A DNA stretch of 64,000 nt from Neotamlana nanhaiensis. Lineage in GTDB: Bacteria > Bacteroidota > Bacteroidia > Flavobacteriales > Flavobacteriaceae. This document shows, piece after piece, positions 62,878 through 64,000 of this stretch (the stretch's first letter is position 1; each line of letters begins with the position of its first letter). Location of the stretch: NCBI RefSeq assembly GCF_000943555.1, contig NZ_JTDV01000001.1, positions 310,001 to 374,000 of the forward strand, read 5' to 3'. Made by a program: the position numbers and the translations under genes. The notes beneath the pieces are model-generated. The model saw only the letters and a list, made by a program, of their open reading frames with translations. It was not told the DNA's origin and ran no database searches.

Positions 62878-62972
62878 TTATATTAATGAAAAACTAACAC
62901 CTTTTATAAATGTAGCTTCATCGAAATCCTCTAATTTAAACGATGCTATTTTTTAGATTTTTCAATTCCCAT
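62878..62972 (-). pseudogene. Possible 31-codon peptide gene or gene relic with a frameshift at an A6 run
   Basis: From ATG 62972 the minus strand reads MGIEKSKK and then stops. One base longer at the A6 run (62954-62949) the frame would continue as IASFKLEDFDEATFIKGVSFSLI to a stop at 62878. The acidic, protein-like composition of this second part in an otherwise AT-rich gap suggests past or present coding. It could be a relic, a sequencing slip or chance; I do not recognise a family. Confidence 0.25.
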
Positions 62973-63052
62973 CAAGATGTTAAGTACCTGCCTGCTGCTC
63001 TATTAAACCTTAATTTGTATTATTAAAAATTATGCAGAACTCAGGTTAATAC

Positions 63053-64000
63053 TTATAAAAATAAATTTTTAGCCGATTTATCTTTTAAATGCTTACTTCC
63101 TAATACAAAAAACAACAATAAACTAATAAGAGTTAAGGCTATGAAGTTAAACCAAACCTCGTTTTTTATTCTATTTTCATAATTAAACTGAGGCATAGAG
63201 CTATAATCTTCAAGCGTAAACTTTTCATTTTTAAATAGCATAGGCACCAAATAGTTTCTCCATCTAACCGAGAACTCAAATACTTGTTTTTTATAATCAT
63301 TATAGTGCTTTTCTGAAGTACCTGAAATATTATTTAATGCTTGCTGCATTAATATGGCTGGAGAAATGTACTTAAACGTACTTATTAAATGCTGCTGTTT
63401 TTTTAATTGAATATCGTAATCATTTAACAAAGGCTTGGTTTTTTCTTCCATAACCTTTTCTGATGCAAAATAATTATGCCAAAAACCAAAACGTTGCTCG
63501 TCGTTATTTTGTGCTAACTCGGGGTGAGTTCGCAAATAATCGTTCATTATTTCGTTTTGTTTTTCTTCATTTTCCTTTTTAATTAAACGTATTTCGTTAA
63601 TCATTTTTAAACGCGACGGTGTAGGGTAAAGAGCACTACCTATTTGATTTATAGTAGCAGGTATAACCATTACCAATAATAGCCAAACTCCTATTAACGC
63701 TAAAGCGTTTTTTGAAGAATTATTAATTTTAACATTAACAATAAAAGCTGCTACAAACCAAAATAAAACATAAGCCGCTATTATTAAAAACAGTCCTATT
63801 AAATTAGTAACTTGGGCTAAGGCGTTAACCGAAAAAAGTAACATTGTCAACAACACTATTATCCATGTTAATAATGTAATAATAACATATCGTATAGCTA
63901 ATTTTTGAAGCAACCAACTCATTATAGCAATAGGTTGAGCTCCTAGTAATTTAAGTGTACCTAACTCTTTTTCTTTAGATAAAATGTTATAGGTAAACGT
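63053..64000 (-). CDS. ABC-2 type permease, DUF3526-like, cut by the window edge
   Basis: The frame stays open through the window end: before the internal ATG at 63922 it reads FTYNILSKEKELGTLKLLG and continues into AQPIAIMSWLLQKLAIRY, the usual ABC-2 permease segment. At least 315 residues are visible: membrane helices near the left end (about 45-65, 75-100, 110-130 in the visible part), a long extracytoplasmic loop rich in K and E, and a last helix close to the C-terminus. Its ATPase partner should lie beyond the window. The substrate is unknown. Confidence 0.82.
   Translation of the reverse strand, partial: TFTYNILSKEKELGTLKLLGAQPIAIMSWLLQKLAIRYVIITLLTWIIVLLTMLLFSVNALAQVTNLIGLFLIIAAYVLFWFVAAFIVNVKINNSSKNALALIGVWLLLVMVIPATINQIGSALYPTPSRLKMINEIRLIKKENEEKQNEIMNDYLRTHPELAQNNDEQRFGFWHNYFASEKVMEEKTKPLLNDYDIQLKKQQHLISTFKYISPAILMQQALNNISGTSEKHYNDYKKQVFEFSVRWRNYLVPMLFKNEKFTLEDYSSMPQFNYENRIKNEVWFNFIALTLISLLLFFVLGSKHLKDKSAKNLFL

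Overview
The window reads as chromosomal DNA of a low-GC marine-type member of the Flavobacteriaceae (Bacteroidota); the genus cannot be fixed from sequence alone. The evidence is a type IX secretion gene (porQ) in the typical cmk-porQ-lon neighbourhood, fused alpha/beta 2-oxoacid dehydrogenase E1, GlmM and LytS/LytTR pairs of flavobacterial type, weak Shine-Dalgarno sites, and promoters of the Bacteroidota form (TTG, about 19 bp, TAnnTTTG). Coding density is high. I see no tRNA, rRNA, transposase, prophage, CRISPR array or defence island. The only structural RNA is the small SRP RNA (ffs).

Layout: 0.1-3.2 kb carries an M42 peptidase, a Nudix hydrolase, a PrsW-like membrane protease and a DUF1579 exported protein. 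3.2-6.5 kb has YceI, a Crp/Fnr regulator divergent from a Bcr/CflA efflux pump, and an FAH-family enzyme. 6.5-17.7 kb is a two-carbon assimilation island: a cNMP/CBS/DUF294 signalling protein, a DEDD exonuclease, acetyl-CoA synthetase with DUF779, an aldehyde dehydrogenase divergent from an AraC regulator, then an overlapping three-gene unit (AGCS amino-acid symporter, DUF4212, acetate-type SSS symporter). 17.8-21.9 kb holds membrane proteins, a CAP-domain lipoprotein, PdxH and an unknown. 21.9-25.2 kb is a pyrR, pyrB, STAS-like, DUF3291, rnz cluster, preceded by rpsA with a structured leader. 27.5-30.6 kb has a LysM/BON protein and a LytS/LytTR pair next to an exported intradiol dioxygenase-like lipoprotein. 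30.7-45.8 kb holds cmk, porQ, lon, rhomboid, a lipid A-type acyltransferase, glmM, acpH, ggt, a Tudor-like protein, uvrA and a LOG protein. 45.9-59.1 kb holds a degenerate M1-peptidase/beta-barrel fusion, fused E1, an OhrR/Ohr/nitroreductase operon, pheT, PAP2 and an ABC-F ATPase. 59.3-64 kb holds a thioredoxin-fold lipoprotein, an SDR, ffs, glutaminyl cyclotransferase and an ABC-2 permease cut by the window edge.

Most genes are housekeeping or common flavobacterial accessory genes, and I found no clearly new multi-gene system. The signals most worth following are regulatory or concern lost catalytic sites: (1) 21-bp-spaced ACCGCA repeats at the same distance from the -7 box of lytS and of the neighbouring dioxygenase gene; (2) an ABC-F ATPase in which the two halves of one composite ATP site are both degenerate while the other site is intact; (3) a gluzincin-like protein with its zinc ligands replaced and an outer-membrane barrel appended; (4) promoters placed exactly 4 nt before the ATG of three genes, predicting leaderless mRNAs; (5) a perfect OhrR palindrome and a 21-bp AraC direct repeat; (6) a nested 131-bp inverted repeat that supplies the stop codon of an acyltransferase gene; and (7) an rpsA leader with complementary loops.
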